DNA of 62,381 nt from Caballeronia peredens (GCA_001544595.2 FCOH02000032.1:1-62381), one strand, 5' to 3'. Shown: positions 53,433-62,381, numbered from the stretch's first letter. Made by a program: numbers and translations. Notes: generated by a model from the letters alone, not told the origin.

Positions 53433-54421
53433 CGCGCGCCTCCTTCCACCACCACATCGATGTTCAACGGCTTGATGCAACGCGCGCGCACTGCCGGATC
53501 GTGCTTGTCGAGCTGAAACAGATTCGGCCGCGCCTTCCAGCAATCCTCGACGGCGTACGTGCAGCGCGGCGCGAACAGACACCCGCTCGGACGATCGTCC
53601 TTGCCCGGCACCATGCCCGGCAGCGCGGCCAGACGCTCGGCGCCGCGGCTATGCTCGGGAATCGCGGCAAGCAGCGCTTCCGTGTACGGATGATGCGGCT
53701 CGCTGAAGATCGTCGGCACGTGATTCGTTTCGATGATTTCGCCCGCATACATCACGGCGACGCGCTGCGCCACTTCGGACACGACAGCCAGATCGTGCGA
53801 GATCAGGACGAGCGCCATGCCGCGTTCCTTCTGCAGCTTCACGAGCAATTCCATGATCTGCGCCTGAATCGTCACGTCGAGCGCGGTGGTCGGTTCGTCG
53901 GCGATCAGCAGCTTCGGATTGCACGCGACGGCCATCGCGATCATCACGCGCTGGTTCATGCCGCCGGACATCTGATGCGGAAACGCGTTGATGCGGCTCT
54001 TCGCGTCCGGAATGCCGACCTGATCGAGCAGTTCGAGCGCGCGCTTGTTGAGCGCATCGCCGCGCAGGCCTTCGTGCAGCTTCAGCACTTCCTTGATCTG
54101 ATAGCCGACGGTATAGCTCGGGTTCAGGCTCGTGAGCGCGTCCTGAAACACCATCGCGATGTCCTTGCCGATGATCCGGCGACGTTCGCGCGCCGATGCC
54201 TTCAGCAGGTCTTTCCCGTCGAACGTGACCTGATCGGCGGTGACCTTGCCGGGCGCGTCGATGAGGCCCATCAGCGCCATCATCGTGACGCTCTTGCCCG
54301 AGCCCGATTCGCCGACCACGCCGACGACTTCGCCGGGCTTCACGGAGAGATCGATGCGATCGACCGCCTGCGTGCCGCCGAACGTCACCTGCAAATTACG
54401 GATAGTCAACAGATCGTTCAT
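53429..54421 (-). CDS. dppD: Dipeptide ABC transporter ATP-binding protein DppD
   Basis: This 330-residue ABC ATPase has Walker A GESGSGKSVTMM, Q-loop QDALTSLNPSY, signature MSGGMNQRVMIAMA, Walker B LLIADEPTTALD, and the C-terminal PSGCLFAPRCTYAVEDC. It pairs with DppF to power import through DppB/DppC. A single base separates it from dppC. Confidence 0.93.
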
Positions 54422-54422
54422 G

Positions 54423-55343
54423 TCAGCCCATCCGCTTGAGTTTCGGGTCGAGCGCGTCGCGCAGCCCGTCGCCGAGAAGGTTGATGACGAGCACCGAGAC
54501 CAGAATCGACAGGCCCGGCATCGTCACGATCCACCATGCGCTTTCGATGTAGTCGCGCGCCGATGCGAGCATCGCGCCCCACTCCGCCGCCGGCGGTTGC
54601 ACGCCGAGGCCGAGGAAGCCGAGCGCGGCGGCATCGAGGATCGCGGAGGAGAAGCCGAGCGTCGCCTGCACGATGAGCGGCGCGGCGCAGTTCGGCAGCA
54701 CCTGCGAGAACATGAGGCGCACGACGCCCGCGCCCGCCACGCGCGATGCCGTCACGTATTCCTTCTGCAGTTCGCCGAGCGCGGACGCGCGCGTGAGCCG
54801 CACATAACCCGGCAGCGCGACGATCGCGATCGCGAGCATCGTGTTGACGAGCCCCGGCCCGATGATCGCGACGACGGCAACGGCGAGCAGCAGCGACGGC
54901 AACGCGAGCAGCACGTCCATCACGCGCATGATCGGTGTATCGAGCCAGTGGAAGAACGCGGCCATCAGGCCGAGCACGACGCCCGGAATGAGCGCGAGCA
55001 CCACCGACACGAAGCCGATCCAGAACGACAGCCGCGCGCCGTACATCAGACGCGAAAGAATGTCGCGGCCTGCTTCGTCGGTGCCGAGCAGAAACATGCG
55101 GTTGCCGCCTTCGAGCCACGCGGGCGGAATCTTCACGTAGTCGCGGTATTGCTCGATCGGGCTGTGCGGCGCGATCAGCGGCGCCGTGAGCGCGACCAGA
55201 ATCAGCAATGTGACGATCAAGCCCGCGACGACGGCGCCGCGATTGCGCGAGAAGTTCGCCCAGAACTCGCGCGCCGCGACCATGCGGCCGGACGGCGGCG
55301 GCATGACCGCCTGGGGTGGGAGATTGTTTTGGATGTCAGCCAT
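54423..55343 (-). CDS. dppC: Dipeptide ABC transporter permease DppC
   Basis: This 306-residue permease has an N-terminal cytoplasmic tail, then TM1 (VVAGLIVTLLILVALTAPLI) and the LGTDEAGRDILSRLMYGAR motif of the OppC N-terminal region. The EAA-like loop is ASALGELQKEYVTASRVAGA. It forms the channel with DppB, from which it is separated by 10 bases. Confidence 0.93.
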   Translation of the reverse strand: MADIQNNLPPQAVMPPPSGRMVAAREFWANFSRNRGAVVAGLIVTLLILVALTAPLIAPHSPIEQYRDYVKIPPAWLEGGNRMFLLGTDEAGRDILSRLMYGARLSFWIGFVSVVLALIPGVVLGLMAAFFHWLDTPIMRVMDVLLALPSLLLAVAVVAIIGPGLVNTMLAIAIVALPGYVRLTRASALGELQKEYVTASRVAGAGVVRLMFSQVLPNCAAPLIVQATLGFSSAILDAAALGFLGLGVQPPAAEWGAMLASARDYIESAWWIVTMPGLSILVSVLVINLLGDGLRDALDPKLKRMG

Positions 55344-55353
55344 AGCTTTTCAG

Positions 55354-56364
55354 TTACCTCGTATGGCGAATGCGCGGATTCAACACGCCGTACAGCAGAT
55401 CGACGACCAGATTCACGACGATCACGAGCGTCGCGATCATCAGAATGCCGCCCTGCACGACCGGATAATCGCGCCGCGAAATGGCGTCGATGAGCCACTT
55501 GCCGACGCCCGGCCACGAGAACAGCGTCTCGGTCAGGACCGCGCCCGCGAGCAGCGTGCCGACCTGCAAGCCGATCACGGTGACGACCGGAATCAGCGCA
55601 TTGCGCAGCGCATGCACGACGACCACGCGCAACGGCGCAAGCCCTTTCGCGCGCGCCGTGCGGATGTAGTCCTCGCGCAGCACTTCGAGCATCGACGAGC
55701 GCGTCATGCGCGCGATCACCGCGAGCGGAATCGTGCCGAGCACGATGGTCGGCAGAATCAGATGGCTCAACGCCGACTTGAACGCGCCTTCGTCGGTCGA
55801 AAAAATCGAGTCGATCAGCATGAAGCCGGTGACATGCGGAATGTCGTATTCCACCGCGATGCGGCCCGAGACCGGCGTCCAGCCGAGCTTCGCCGAGAAA
55901 AACATGATGAGGATCAAGCCCCACCAGAAAATCGGCATGGAATAGCCGGTGAGCGCGGTGCCCATCACGCCGTGATCGACGACGGTGCCGCGTTTCAGCG
56001 CCGCCGCGACGCCCGCCGGCAGACCGACGACGAGCGCGAAGATCATCGCGCAGATCGAGAGTTCGACGGTCGCGGGAAAGCGCGCCAGAAACTCGCCCAT
56101 CACGCTGGTGTTGGTGATGATCGACGTGCCCAGATCGCCCTTCAGCGCATGGCCGACATAGGTCAGATACTGGACGGGAAGCGGCTGATCGAGGCCGAGG
56201 CGCTTCATGGCTTCGGCGTGCATGGCCGGGTCCACGCCACGCTCGCCCATCATCACTTCGATGGGGTCGCCAGGGATCAGGTGGATGAGCGCGAACGCGA
56301 GAATCGTAATGCCGATGAACGTCGGTATCACCATTCCTATGCGTCGCAAAACGAATCGGAACAT
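55354..56364 (-). CDS. dppB: Dipeptide ABC transporter permease DppB
   Basis: This 336-residue permease has six membrane segments. It starts MFRFVLRRIGMVIPTFIGIT, with LIPGDPIEVMMGERG. The EAA loop is SMLEVLREDYIRTARAKGLA, and the C terminus is VNLVVDLLYGVLNPRIR. It is the first permease gene after dppA, separated by 124 bases that hold a stem-loop. Confidence 0.93.
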   Translation of the reverse strand: MFRFVLRRIGMVIPTFIGITILAFALIHLIPGDPIEVMMGERGVDPAMHAEAMKRLGLDQPLPVQYLTYVGHALKGDLGTSIITNTSVMGEFLARFPATVELSICAMIFALVVGLPAGVAAALKRGTVVDHGVMGTALTGYSMPIFWWGLILIMFFSAKLGWTPVSGRIAVEYDIPHVTGFMLIDSIFSTDEGAFKSALSHLILPTIVLGTIPLAVIARMTRSSMLEVLREDYIRTARAKGLAPLRVVVVHALRNALIPVVTVIGLQVGTLLAGAVLTETLFSWPGVGKWLIDAISRRDYPVVQGGILMIATLVIVVNLVVDLLYGVLNPRIRHTR

Positions 56365-56402
56365 GATCGCCCTTTGGAATCGTTCGTAGGGATAGAAACG
56401 TA

Positions 56403-56439
56403 TCCGGCGGCGAGGATCGCATGGACCCGCGCCGCCGGA
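56403..56439 (-). terminator. Intercistronic stem-loop between dppA and dppB
   Basis: Perfect 10-base arms (TCCGGCGGCG and CGCCGCCGGA) enclose a 17-base loop. No long T-run follows on the minus strand. It is probably a leaky terminator or an RNA-stabilising hairpin that keeps dppA mRNA more abundant than the permease message, as in many binding-protein operons. Confidence 0.55.
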
Positions 56440-56488
56440 CCTTTTCGATTAGTTATGGTTTAGTGCAAAAACCGTTCCGCAGCAAAAC

Positions 56489-58126
56489 TTACTGCATGCC
56501 GACGCCGTCGAAACGCACGTAGCCGAGCGGTTCGATCTTCATGTTCGTCACCTTCTTGCTGACCGGCTGATAGACGGTCGAGTGCGCGATCGGCGAGAAC
56601 GGCAGTTGCTGCGCGAAGATCTGCTGCGCGTCGGTGTAGGCCTTCGTGCGCGCGGCGACATCCGTGGTCGAACGGCCCTTCACGACGAGTTCGTCGAACG
56701 GCTTGTAGCACCACTTCGAGAAGTTGCTGCCCTTCACCGCGTCGCAGCCGAGCAGCGTGCCGAGCCAGTTGTCGGGGTCGCCGTTGTCGCCCGTCCAGCC
56801 GATCAGGAGCGCGTCATGTTCGCCCGCGTGCGCGCGCTTCAGATACTCGCCCCACTCGTACGACACGATATTCGCCTTCACGCCGATCTTCGCCCAGTCC
56901 GCCTGGATCATTTCCGCCATCAGGCGCGCGTTCGGGTTGTACGCGCGCTGCACGGGCATCGCCCAGAGCGTGATTTCGAAGCCGTTCGGGAAGCCGGCCT
57001 TCGCCAGCAGTTCCTTCGCCTTCGCGGTGTCGTACGTCTGGCCCTTCAGGTTCTTGTCGTAGGACCATTGGGTCGGCGGCATCGGTGCGGTGGCCGGCTG
57101 GCCCGCGCCCTGATACACGGAATCGATGATCGCCTTCTTGTTGATCGCCATGTCGAGCGCGCGGCGCACGTCGGCGTTGCCGAGATCCTTCTTCGTCACG
57201 TTGTACGCGACGTAGCCTTCGTTGAAGCCCGCCTGCGACGGCGTATCGACATTCGACGCCGCCTTCAGCGCTGCGATGTCGCCCGGGCGCGGATAGCTCA
57301 TCACCTGGCATTCGTTGTTCTTCAGCTTCTGCACGCGCACGGCGGCATCCGGCGTGATCGAGAAGATCAGCTTCGAAACCTGCACCGCGTTCGGCTTCCA
57401 GTAATCAGGATTGCCGTCGAAGCGAATGGTCGCGTCCTTCGTGTAGCTGCGGAAGATGAACGGGCCCGTGCCGACCGGATTCTGGTTGATGTCCGCGGCC
57501 TTGCCGTCCTTCAGCAGCTTGTCCGTGTATTCGGCGGACAGGATCGATGCGTATTCCATTGCCATGTTCTGAATGAACGGCGCGCTCACTTCCTTCAGCG
57601 TGAACTTCACGGTGTACGGATCGACCTTCTCGATCTTCGAGATCAGCTTGTCCATGCCGAGGTCCGTGAAATACGGAAACTGCACGTTGTACGCTTTGCG
57701 GAACGGATTGTTCGGATCGAGCATGCGGTTGAACGTGAAGATCACGTCGTCCGCGTTGAATTCGCGCGTCGGCTTGAAGAACGAAGTGGTCTGGAACTTC
57801 ACGCCGTGACGCAGATGGAAGGTGTACGTGAGTCCGTCGGACGACACGTCCCACTTCTCGGCGAGGCCCGGCTCGACCTTCGTGCCGCCGCGCTCGAATT
57901 CGACGAGACGGTTATAAACGGTGAACGTGTTCGCGGTGAAATCGGTGCCGGTGGTGTACTGGGCCGGATCGAAGCCGGCCGGGCTGCCTTCCGAGCAATA
58001 GACGAGTGTCTTGTTCGGGATGGCGGCGTGCGCGACGCTCGCTGCAAAGAGCGTCGCCGTGGCCACGGCGCCCGCGAGCGCCGAGCGCCGAGCGGCTGAC
58101 GGGCGCAACAGATTGTTTTTTCTCAT
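56489..58126 (-). CDS. dppA: Periplasmic dipeptide-binding protein DppA
   Basis: This 545-residue family 5 solute-binding protein has a signal peptide (RRSALAGAVATATLFAASVA, cleavage near AHAA). It begins KTLVYCSEGSPAGFDPAQYT, with EPGLAEKWDVSSDGLTYTFH and GVKFQTTSFFKPTREFNADD. A strong GGAGG lies 5-9 bases before the ATG. It delivers dipeptides or related peptides to DppBC. It is the first gene of the operon, and the region upstream is a long non-coding stretch. Confidence 0.94.
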   Translation of the reverse strand: MRKNNLLRPSAARRSALAGAVATATLFAASVAHAAIPNKTLVYCSEGSPAGFDPAQYTTGTDFTANTFTVYNRLVEFERGGTKVEPGLAEKWDVSSDGLTYTFHLRHGVKFQTTSFFKPTREFNADDVIFTFNRMLDPNNPFRKAYNVQFPYFTDLGMDKLISKIEKVDPYTVKFTLKEVSAPFIQNMAMEYASILSAEYTDKLLKDGKAADINQNPVGTGPFIFRSYTKDATIRFDGNPDYWKPNAVQVSKLIFSITPDAAVRVQKLKNNECQVMSYPRPGDIAALKAASNVDTPSQAGFNEGYVAYNVTKKDLGNADVRRALDMAINKKAIIDSVYQGAGQPATAPMPPTQWSYDKNLKGQTYDTAKAKELLAKAGFPNGFEITLWAMPVQRAYNPNARLMAEMIQADWAKIGVKANIVSYEWGEYLKRAHAGEHDALLIGWTGDNGDPDNWLGTLLGCDAVKGSNFSKWCYKPFDELVVKGRSTTDVAARTKAYTDAQQIFAQQLPFSPIAHSTVYQPVSKKVTNMKIEPLGYVRFDGVGMQ

Positions 58127-59141
58127 GTTTCCTCCAAGTCAATGCCGGCTTCTGGCCGGCGTAGCGCGAGTGTACTTGATCGCGTCGCCCCGTTTTTCGA
58201 AGCGCACGTGCGAAGTCGGGCGCTACCCTAGCATGAACAAAAGTGACGTGCGTAGTTGGTTTTCCCCAGTAGAGTTTGCGGCTATCTGCAAGGTCAATGC
58301 AATTCAGTTATCGACTATGCGATAAAGTGATGGCGCGTTGACGAGATATTTCTGATTTGCGGGCTAAGGATGCCCAGATCGGCGCCTTTGCAATCATAAA
58401 GTTTGGAATGTGCTATTCGAAGAATGCTGACTGCATCTAGACGTCAGAAGACGCAAAAAACATCTTACGCATGCAAAGCCGAGCCGATTGTTTTCTCTAC
58501 GCCGCAGCCTCGCAGTGATGGCATTGGGATCGACGGAAAACAAACGAGTGCGAGAGTCGCATTCAGTATCCTTGCGCGAAAGGTCCCTTTTTATGCAAAC
58601 TGATCTTCTTCAAAAATCATTTCAACAAGACGCCGCACGACTGGAGCGCCCATGAAATGGTGCTCGGACGGCAATTGGGGCTTAGTGTCGGCAACTTCGG
58701 TATCAACGCGTTCCGACATAAATCTCTCAACGGATGTTGACCGCAGCACGATAGATTCTCGACCCGGTTATCGTATTTATGCTCCCAATATGATCCACGA
58801 AACCAGACGCAGGCTGCGCTGGTATTTTGTAGTAGTGCAGCTAGCGACGTGCATTAACCTAAAATCGAGCACGATGGAGTGAATTGGTGGGCCATTAAAC
58901 ATCACAAAATAGCATCGCACACCGCGTGATGATCAGCATTCCGGTTGATGCTGTTCTTGATCCCAAAGTAGCCCGCGACCGCGAAAGCGCGCGCCATCGC
59001 CCAATTGGACGTTTCGCCAGCTCTGCTTTCCTACGAACCTCTTCGTGACTTCGCCGCCGTGCTCGATCCTGGTTTTTGCAGGCGGGAGTTCACATTTCAC
59101 GCACGGCTTTTAGTCGTCTGAAGACTGAAACGGTAATTGGG
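58127..59141. other. 1-kb low-GC region between dppA and the right T6SS cassette
   Basis: I see no convincing intact gene here. GC is clearly lower than in the flanks, most obviously 58240-58920. Short frames at 58403-58603 and 58652-58882 lack recognisable motifs and ribosome sites. One frame through 58620-58730 reads HDWSAHEMVLGRQLGLSVGN and looks like a gene fragment, but I cannot name it. The 3' part holds a possible PAAR remnant (58933-59100). The promoter of dppA must lie within the first ~150 bases. Confidence 0.55.
58933..59100 (-). pseudogene. Possible PAAR-domain remnant
   Basis: A 55-codon minus-strand frame contains TRIEHGGEVTKRFVGK, close to QLEHGGEVTSG and FIGR of the left PAAR protein. 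At the DNA level 59044-59067 matches 3698-3721 at 22 of 24 bases, with 19 in a row. It occupies the same relative position (after effector and immunity genes, same orientation) as PAAR in the left cassette. The rest of the frame does not match PAAR, so this is at best a decayed fragment, and chance resemblance is possible. Confidence 0.35.
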
Positions 59142-59612
59142 TCACGGCTTTGATCGCTTAGTGTCGGTCCGACAAAGCTTCGGCTCATTCTCTTCATAAT
59201 ACGTGCTGAGGAGTACATGCCTAACATGGTCCACTCTCAGATTGACAAATTCATCCCCGCATTGTGGGCGTAGCTCCACAAAGTTGCGTCCGCGTGTCGA
59301 GTAAAGAAAAACCCTTGATATTGTGCTTGTCCCCATTCCTTCGTCTAGATATGAGATAGAAAAGCCCTTGGTCCCGTCGAAGCCGTAATCGGCCACGACA
59401 ATATAAGGACGGCTCTCCGTGTCGAGCTCGATGTCTTGAGACCTTCTTGCTGTGTCAGAATCACGAACTTCCACGTGCACCGACCGGCCCTTCACCCAAA
59501 CCGATGCTTGTGCTGTTGCTGTTGCTTTGAACGTCACAGCTCGATCCGCCGCATGACTCAAGACGAATAAGCATGCACAAGCTATAAACGCGACAGTCTT
59601 CCACAATTTCAT
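59142..59612 (-). CDS. Secreted candidate immunity protein (XAC2610-like pattern)
   Basis: This 156-residue protein has a signal peptide (MKLWKTVAFIACACLFVLSH, cleavage near AADR). The mature part has YIVVADYGFDGTKGFSISYL, RVFLYSTRGRNFVELRPQCG, and VLLSTYYEENEPKLCRTD. The layout (DFDG-type loop, aromatic strands, late paired cysteines) parallels the left candidate immunity protein and the XAC2610 type. It follows another secreted protein (96 bases between stop and GTG, 108 to the preferred ATG at 59612). It probably protects the producer from the GH19-containing effector upstream. No alignment was run. Confidence 0.55.
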   Translation of the reverse strand: MKLWKTVAFIACACLFVLSHAADRAVTFKATATAQASVWVKGRSVHVEVRDSDTARRSQDIELDTESRPYIVVADYGFDGTKGFSISYLDEGMGTSTISRVFLYSTRGRNFVELRPQCGDEFVNLRVDHVRHVLLSTYYEENEPKLCRTDTKRSKP

Positions 59613-59719
59613 ATTAAGCACCACAGCGAGTTAAATCCGGCTTGATCGCCGTCCGACGAGCCACTCATGACATCGCTGTCGTGTTCGAATTGTGTGTTCC
59701 TCAGATGAGAAAGCGCATG

Positions 59720-60316
59720 CTAGTTTTCGTTAAGATTAACGGAATCTAATTGTTTTCTAAATTCGCTTACATCCCCAGGAGTGTGAAGTTTCACTGAATT
59801 GACGACCTTGCGCACTACTTTTAAAGGCTCAGTGCCATCTGTTTCAAGCGCAATGCTGTACTCCCTACCAAAGATTGCTGCGGAATAACAATTTCCCTTT
59901 GCTGCGTGAAATCCAGCACTATCTGTTATCCCACAGGACGCAGATGCCGAGACAAGGAGGTGTTTGGATCGTTCCTCGATTCGAGCCACCTGGGAATCCA
60001 TTGACCCGGCGCGAGCAATAACATCATTTACTTTCCGAAATCCGACGCGATGCAGTACTTCTGCAGGGCTTAATTTCACCACGCACAATGAAAGAGCCAT
60101 ATCCTGATGGTTGCTTTTTGGGTTTCTAAAGTATTTACATGTTGCGGGTAAATCGTCAAATGAACTGAATTTCTTGCCCTCAATGACTCGCCATGAATCA
60201 GGCACCCATACGCTAAATTGCTCCGTTTCGATAGTCTTAGTGAAAGCGAGCTCACAATTCCCCGCAAGAGCGATAGACGTCACATAATATATGAGTGACT
60301 TAAAGAGTTTCATCAT
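59720..60316 (-). CDS. Secreted protein of unknown function in the right T6SS cassette
   Basis: This 198-residue protein starts inside the effector's end (17-base overlap). It has a signal peptide (KSLIYYVTSIALAGNCELAF, cleavage near AFTK). The mature part has FSVWVPDSWRVIEGKKFSSF, DMALSLCVVKLSPAEVLHRV, a Cys pair (ASCGITDS, KGNCYSAA) and REYSIALETDGTEPLKVVRK. I do not recognise a family. Position directly after the effector makes it an immunity candidate, perhaps against the M23 part, while the next gene would cover the GH19 part. Its GC is low. Confidence 0.6.
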   Translation of the reverse strand: MMKLFKSLIYYVTSIALAGNCELAFTKTIETEQFSVWVPDSWRVIEGKKFSSFDDLPATCKYFRNPKSNHQDMALSLCVVKLSPAEVLHRVGFRKVNDVIARAGSMDSQVARIEERSKHLLVSASASCGITDSAGFHAAKGNCYSAAIFGREYSIALETDGTEPLKVVRKVVNSVKLHTPGDVSEFRKQLDSVNLNEN

Positions 60317-62381
60317 TTATTATTTTCCAGATGCGTTGTGTATGCTTGACTCTCTCAGTCAATCCATTGTAACCACCGTTAATTGCAAACGTAATTTTCT
60401 TTACATCAAACTCTGAAACGGATGCCGTTGATGCGATTGTGTTGATAGTTCTAAAACCATTGGGCTGCGCGCCGGCCTCCCAGTACCATCCGCCCGCATC
60501 AATGCAATTAAACGGAATTGTGCTGAGTCGTTGCGGTTCGTAAATTTCTGGGCGCCGACGGTTTTTGTCCGTCCACCAATACATATCGAAGGAAGATGGA
60601 TTTAACCATCCACGATAGACCCAGTATTTTGCATAGTTCTCTCTCCCAGTGAGTTGTTTGAAGCCGCGACCTCTGAATTTAATTCCATCGCCATTTTCAG
60701 TGTTTCCGAGGCGCCGCTCAAGAGAGTCATAGTAATGATCGTTCTTATCGTTGTAATAGCCCTCTGCTTCCGATCTTAGGCTCGGACCGAAATGAGTTGC
60801 TGACGCTTCCATCATACGAGCAAGCATGAATGACTCCACAGCGCCTTGACCAAGGAAGTGCGTCATCCTTCTTGCAGTGTTCACCAAGTGTTTTCGCATC
60901 GTTTGATTAATGAAAACGCGATACTGTTCCCTCTTAGCAGCCGGATCAGGCGTCTCTTTCCTAGAGTACAGTGCGTCAGGGTAAATACGAGAAAGCTCTT
61001 CTTCGCTGATCCACCCACACTTCCGAAACTGCCGAATGAACGCGAGCGGATGAAAAAACCAAAGGTTCTGCCCTGCGTCCAGCCCCGTCTTCTCCCAGAA
61101 CTGAAACGACTTCAACCGCTTCATGAACGCCGCATAGCCCGCTTCATCGCCGTGGTAAAACTCGCCCTCGTCCTTGAGCTTGCTGTACCGAGCCTCGTTC
61201 CGCGAACTGTCCCACTCGCTCGGCGCTTCGCAGATGAACCCGCGCAATTGCTCTCGCACCGGGCCATTCAACTTGACGTACTGCGCCAGCACGTCCTCCT
61301 TCTTGTATTCCGGCTTCAGCGCCGCGTCCTCGGGCGTCTGATGATCTTTCACGTCTTTGAGAATCTTCTTCAGCACATCGATATCGCACAAGCCATCGGT
61401 GCTAAAGGGCGTGTTGCCTTCACTGATCTTTTGCCAGCCCATGAAGGTCGAGAAATCCGCGTCCGAGAGTTTCAGAATGGTGTCGTCGCTTACGTCGATG
61501 TAACCCTCCTGGCCGGCCGCGAACGTCACGCGCAACCAGGTTGCGCGAGGATTGTTGTCCAGCGGGCGGGGATTGCCCGGAAGACTCGAATCGACTTGCG
61601 CTGGGGTTCGCGCCGCCTCGGGCAGCGTAGGCGACGGCGACAGAATCCGCCCGAAGCGCAGCAGTTCGTAACCATCGCTCGCACATGCCGGATATAACGC
61701 CGTGGCCCGCTTGTACATGTCATATTCGTAGTCCGCCTCCTTCACCGGCGCGGGTGTAAGCAAGGTTCGCTTGCCGTCGCTCGCTACCGCCCAGACGTTC
61801 GTGTACTTGCTGCCCTTGTGGAAGAACATCTCCACAAAGAGCGGTGCGGCGTTCTGCCCCGTTTGCAGTGCATCGAAAACGATGCCTTTGAGTTTGCCGT
61901 GCGAATCCGCGCCATCCGGCAATCGCTTAAACGGTTTACCTGCAGGAATCACGAAATAGCCATGACCCCAGCAATCGCTGCCCGTGGCCATGCTCGCAGT
62001 CGGACGGCCAAGTTGAGTGCGCCCGAAATACGCGTCGTGATCCGATTTGGTCATGAAGATTTCGAAGTGCAGATGCCGCTGGCCTTGGCATCCGCCGATC
62101 CAGCCAATCACGTCCTTTCTGTGCACCTTGAGATTGCTGCTGCCTGACTGCGCCGGTGCCGGCTCCAGATCGCCACCGGGCGATGGCATACGCAGAAACT
62201 CTGGCAGCAGCTTCCCATCGGCGCTCATCGACTGGTAGCTGTTCAGGTCCAGCAGATGCATGTACAGCGAATAGAACGTCAGTGTTCGACCTTCGCCTGT
62301 CTCAGTCATGTGCTTGAGCAGAACAAAACCCGCGTTGCTGTCGAGCGAGCCGTCGCCACCGTCATACGCCTTCTGGCACAC
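60300..62381 (-). CDS. T6SS effector: M23-like plus GH19-like hydrolase, N terminus cut by window edge
   Basis: The visible 693 residues align end to end with the left effector from its residue ~85 onward. The M23-like part has FYSLYMHLLDL and HLHFEIF (H103 and H105 in the visible part). The GH19-like part has GAVESFMLARMM with a candidate catalytic Glu, FRGRGFKQLTGRENY at 569-583, and a canonical C-terminal FAINGGYNGLTER. The frame is open to the window edge, and the edge GTG is not a credible start by comparison with the paralogue. A vgrG probably lies just to the right. Two secreted candidate immunity genes follow. Confidence 0.8.
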   Translation of the reverse strand: MCQKAYDGGDGSLDSNAGFVLLKHMTETGEGRTLTFYSLYMHLLDLNSYQSMSADGKLLPEFLRMPSPGGDLEPAPAQSGSSNLKVHRKDVIGWIGGCQGQRHLHFEIFMTKSDHDAYFGRTQLGRPTASMATGSDCWGHGYFVIPAGKPFKRLPDGADSHGKLKGIVFDALQTGQNAAPLFVEMFFHKGSKYTNVWAVASDGKRTLLTPAPVKEADYEYDMYKRATALYPACASDGYELLRFGRILSPSPTLPEAARTPAQVDSSLPGNPRPLDNNPRATWLRVTFAAGQEGYIDVSDDTILKLSDADFSTFMGWQKISEGNTPFSTDGLCDIDVLKKILKDVKDHQTPEDAALKPEYKKEDVLAQYVKLNGPVREQLRGFICEAPSEWDSSRNEARYSKLKDEGEFYHGDEAGYAAFMKRLKSFQFWEKTGLDAGQNLWFFHPLAFIRQFRKCGWISEEELSRIYPDALYSRKETPDPAAKREQYRVFINQTMRKHLVNTARRMTHFLGQGAVESFMLARMMEASATHFGPSLRSEAEGYYNDKNDHYYDSLERRLGNTENGDGIKFRGRGFKQLTGRENYAKYWVYRGWLNPSSFDMYWWTDKNRRRPEIYEPQRLSTIPFNCIDAGGWYWEAGAQPNGFRTINTIASTASVSEFDVKKITFAINGGYNGLTERVKHTQRIWKIINDETL

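Noticed and set aside
58652..58882. 76-residue frame beginning MKWCSDGNW, reminiscent of the RWCSDG motif of IS3-type transposases
   Set aside because: Only the first six residues fit; the rest does not resemble a transposase and no inverted repeats were seen.

Overview
The window comes from a GC-rich betaproteobacterium. The likely family is Burkholderiaceae, in the Paraburkholderia/Caballeronia range. Three things point there: several DUF4148 proteins, the pxpBCA-DUF969-DUF979 order, and the combination of czcCBA, glmS/glmU and dpp genes. This is inference from gene content; no rRNA marker is present. I saw no tRNA, rRNA, CRISPR array or intact insertion sequence.

Layout. (1) 1-4.2 kb, + strand: the tail of a type VI secretion (T6SS) cassette. 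It holds the 3' end of vgrG, a two-domain peptidoglycan hydrolase effector (M23-like plus GH19-like), a secreted candidate immunity protein and a PAAR gene that looks frameshifted. (2) 4.2-17.7 kb: a divalent-metal resistance island. It holds czcCBA (RND efflux), czcRS-like two-component genes, three small DUF4148 periplasmic proteins, a His-rich zinc-ribbon protein, a CadA/ZntA-type P-ATPase and its divergent MerR/CadR-type regulator. (3) 17.9-32.9 kb: housekeeping genes glmS, glmU, ttcA, folB, a FolM-like reductase, a MidA-like methyltransferase, a TPR protein, cca, a GST, an NDUFA9-like protein, a soluble lytic transglycosylase, 5-formyl-THF cyclo-ligase and a MarR-like regulator. (4) 33.0-37.4 kb: 5-oxoprolinase pxpBCA followed by the DUF969/DUF979 membrane pair. 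(5) 37.8-51.2 kb: a twelve-gene Wzx/Wzy-type exopolysaccharide operon with wecB, wecC and a WecG-family transferase, which predicts a ManNAcA-containing polymer. (6) 51.2-58.1 kb: a TraB/GumN-family protein and a dppABCDF-type peptide ABC transporter. (7) 58.1-62.4 kb, - strand: a low-GC gap, then a second T6SS effector cassette paralogous to the first and in opposite orientation. It holds a secreted candidate immunity protein, a second secreted protein and a truncated M23-GH19 effector.

How the parts fit. The metal island combines periplasm-to-outside export (CzcCBA), cytoplasm-to-periplasm export (CadA) and two regulatory inputs: a periplasm-sensing kinase and a cytosolic MerR sensor. A motif shared by the czcC, czcR and DUF4148 upstream regions suggests one CzcR regulon that includes the DUF4148 proteins. 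The exopolysaccharide operon is tightly coupled by 4-base stop/start overlaps.

Most notable: two inverted, paralogous effector-immunity cassettes bracket about 57 kb of otherwise ordinary chromosome. Their candidate immunity proteins resemble the Xanthomonas XAC2610 inhibitor of GH19 lysozymes. The right cassette also carries what looks like a PAAR remnant in the matching position.
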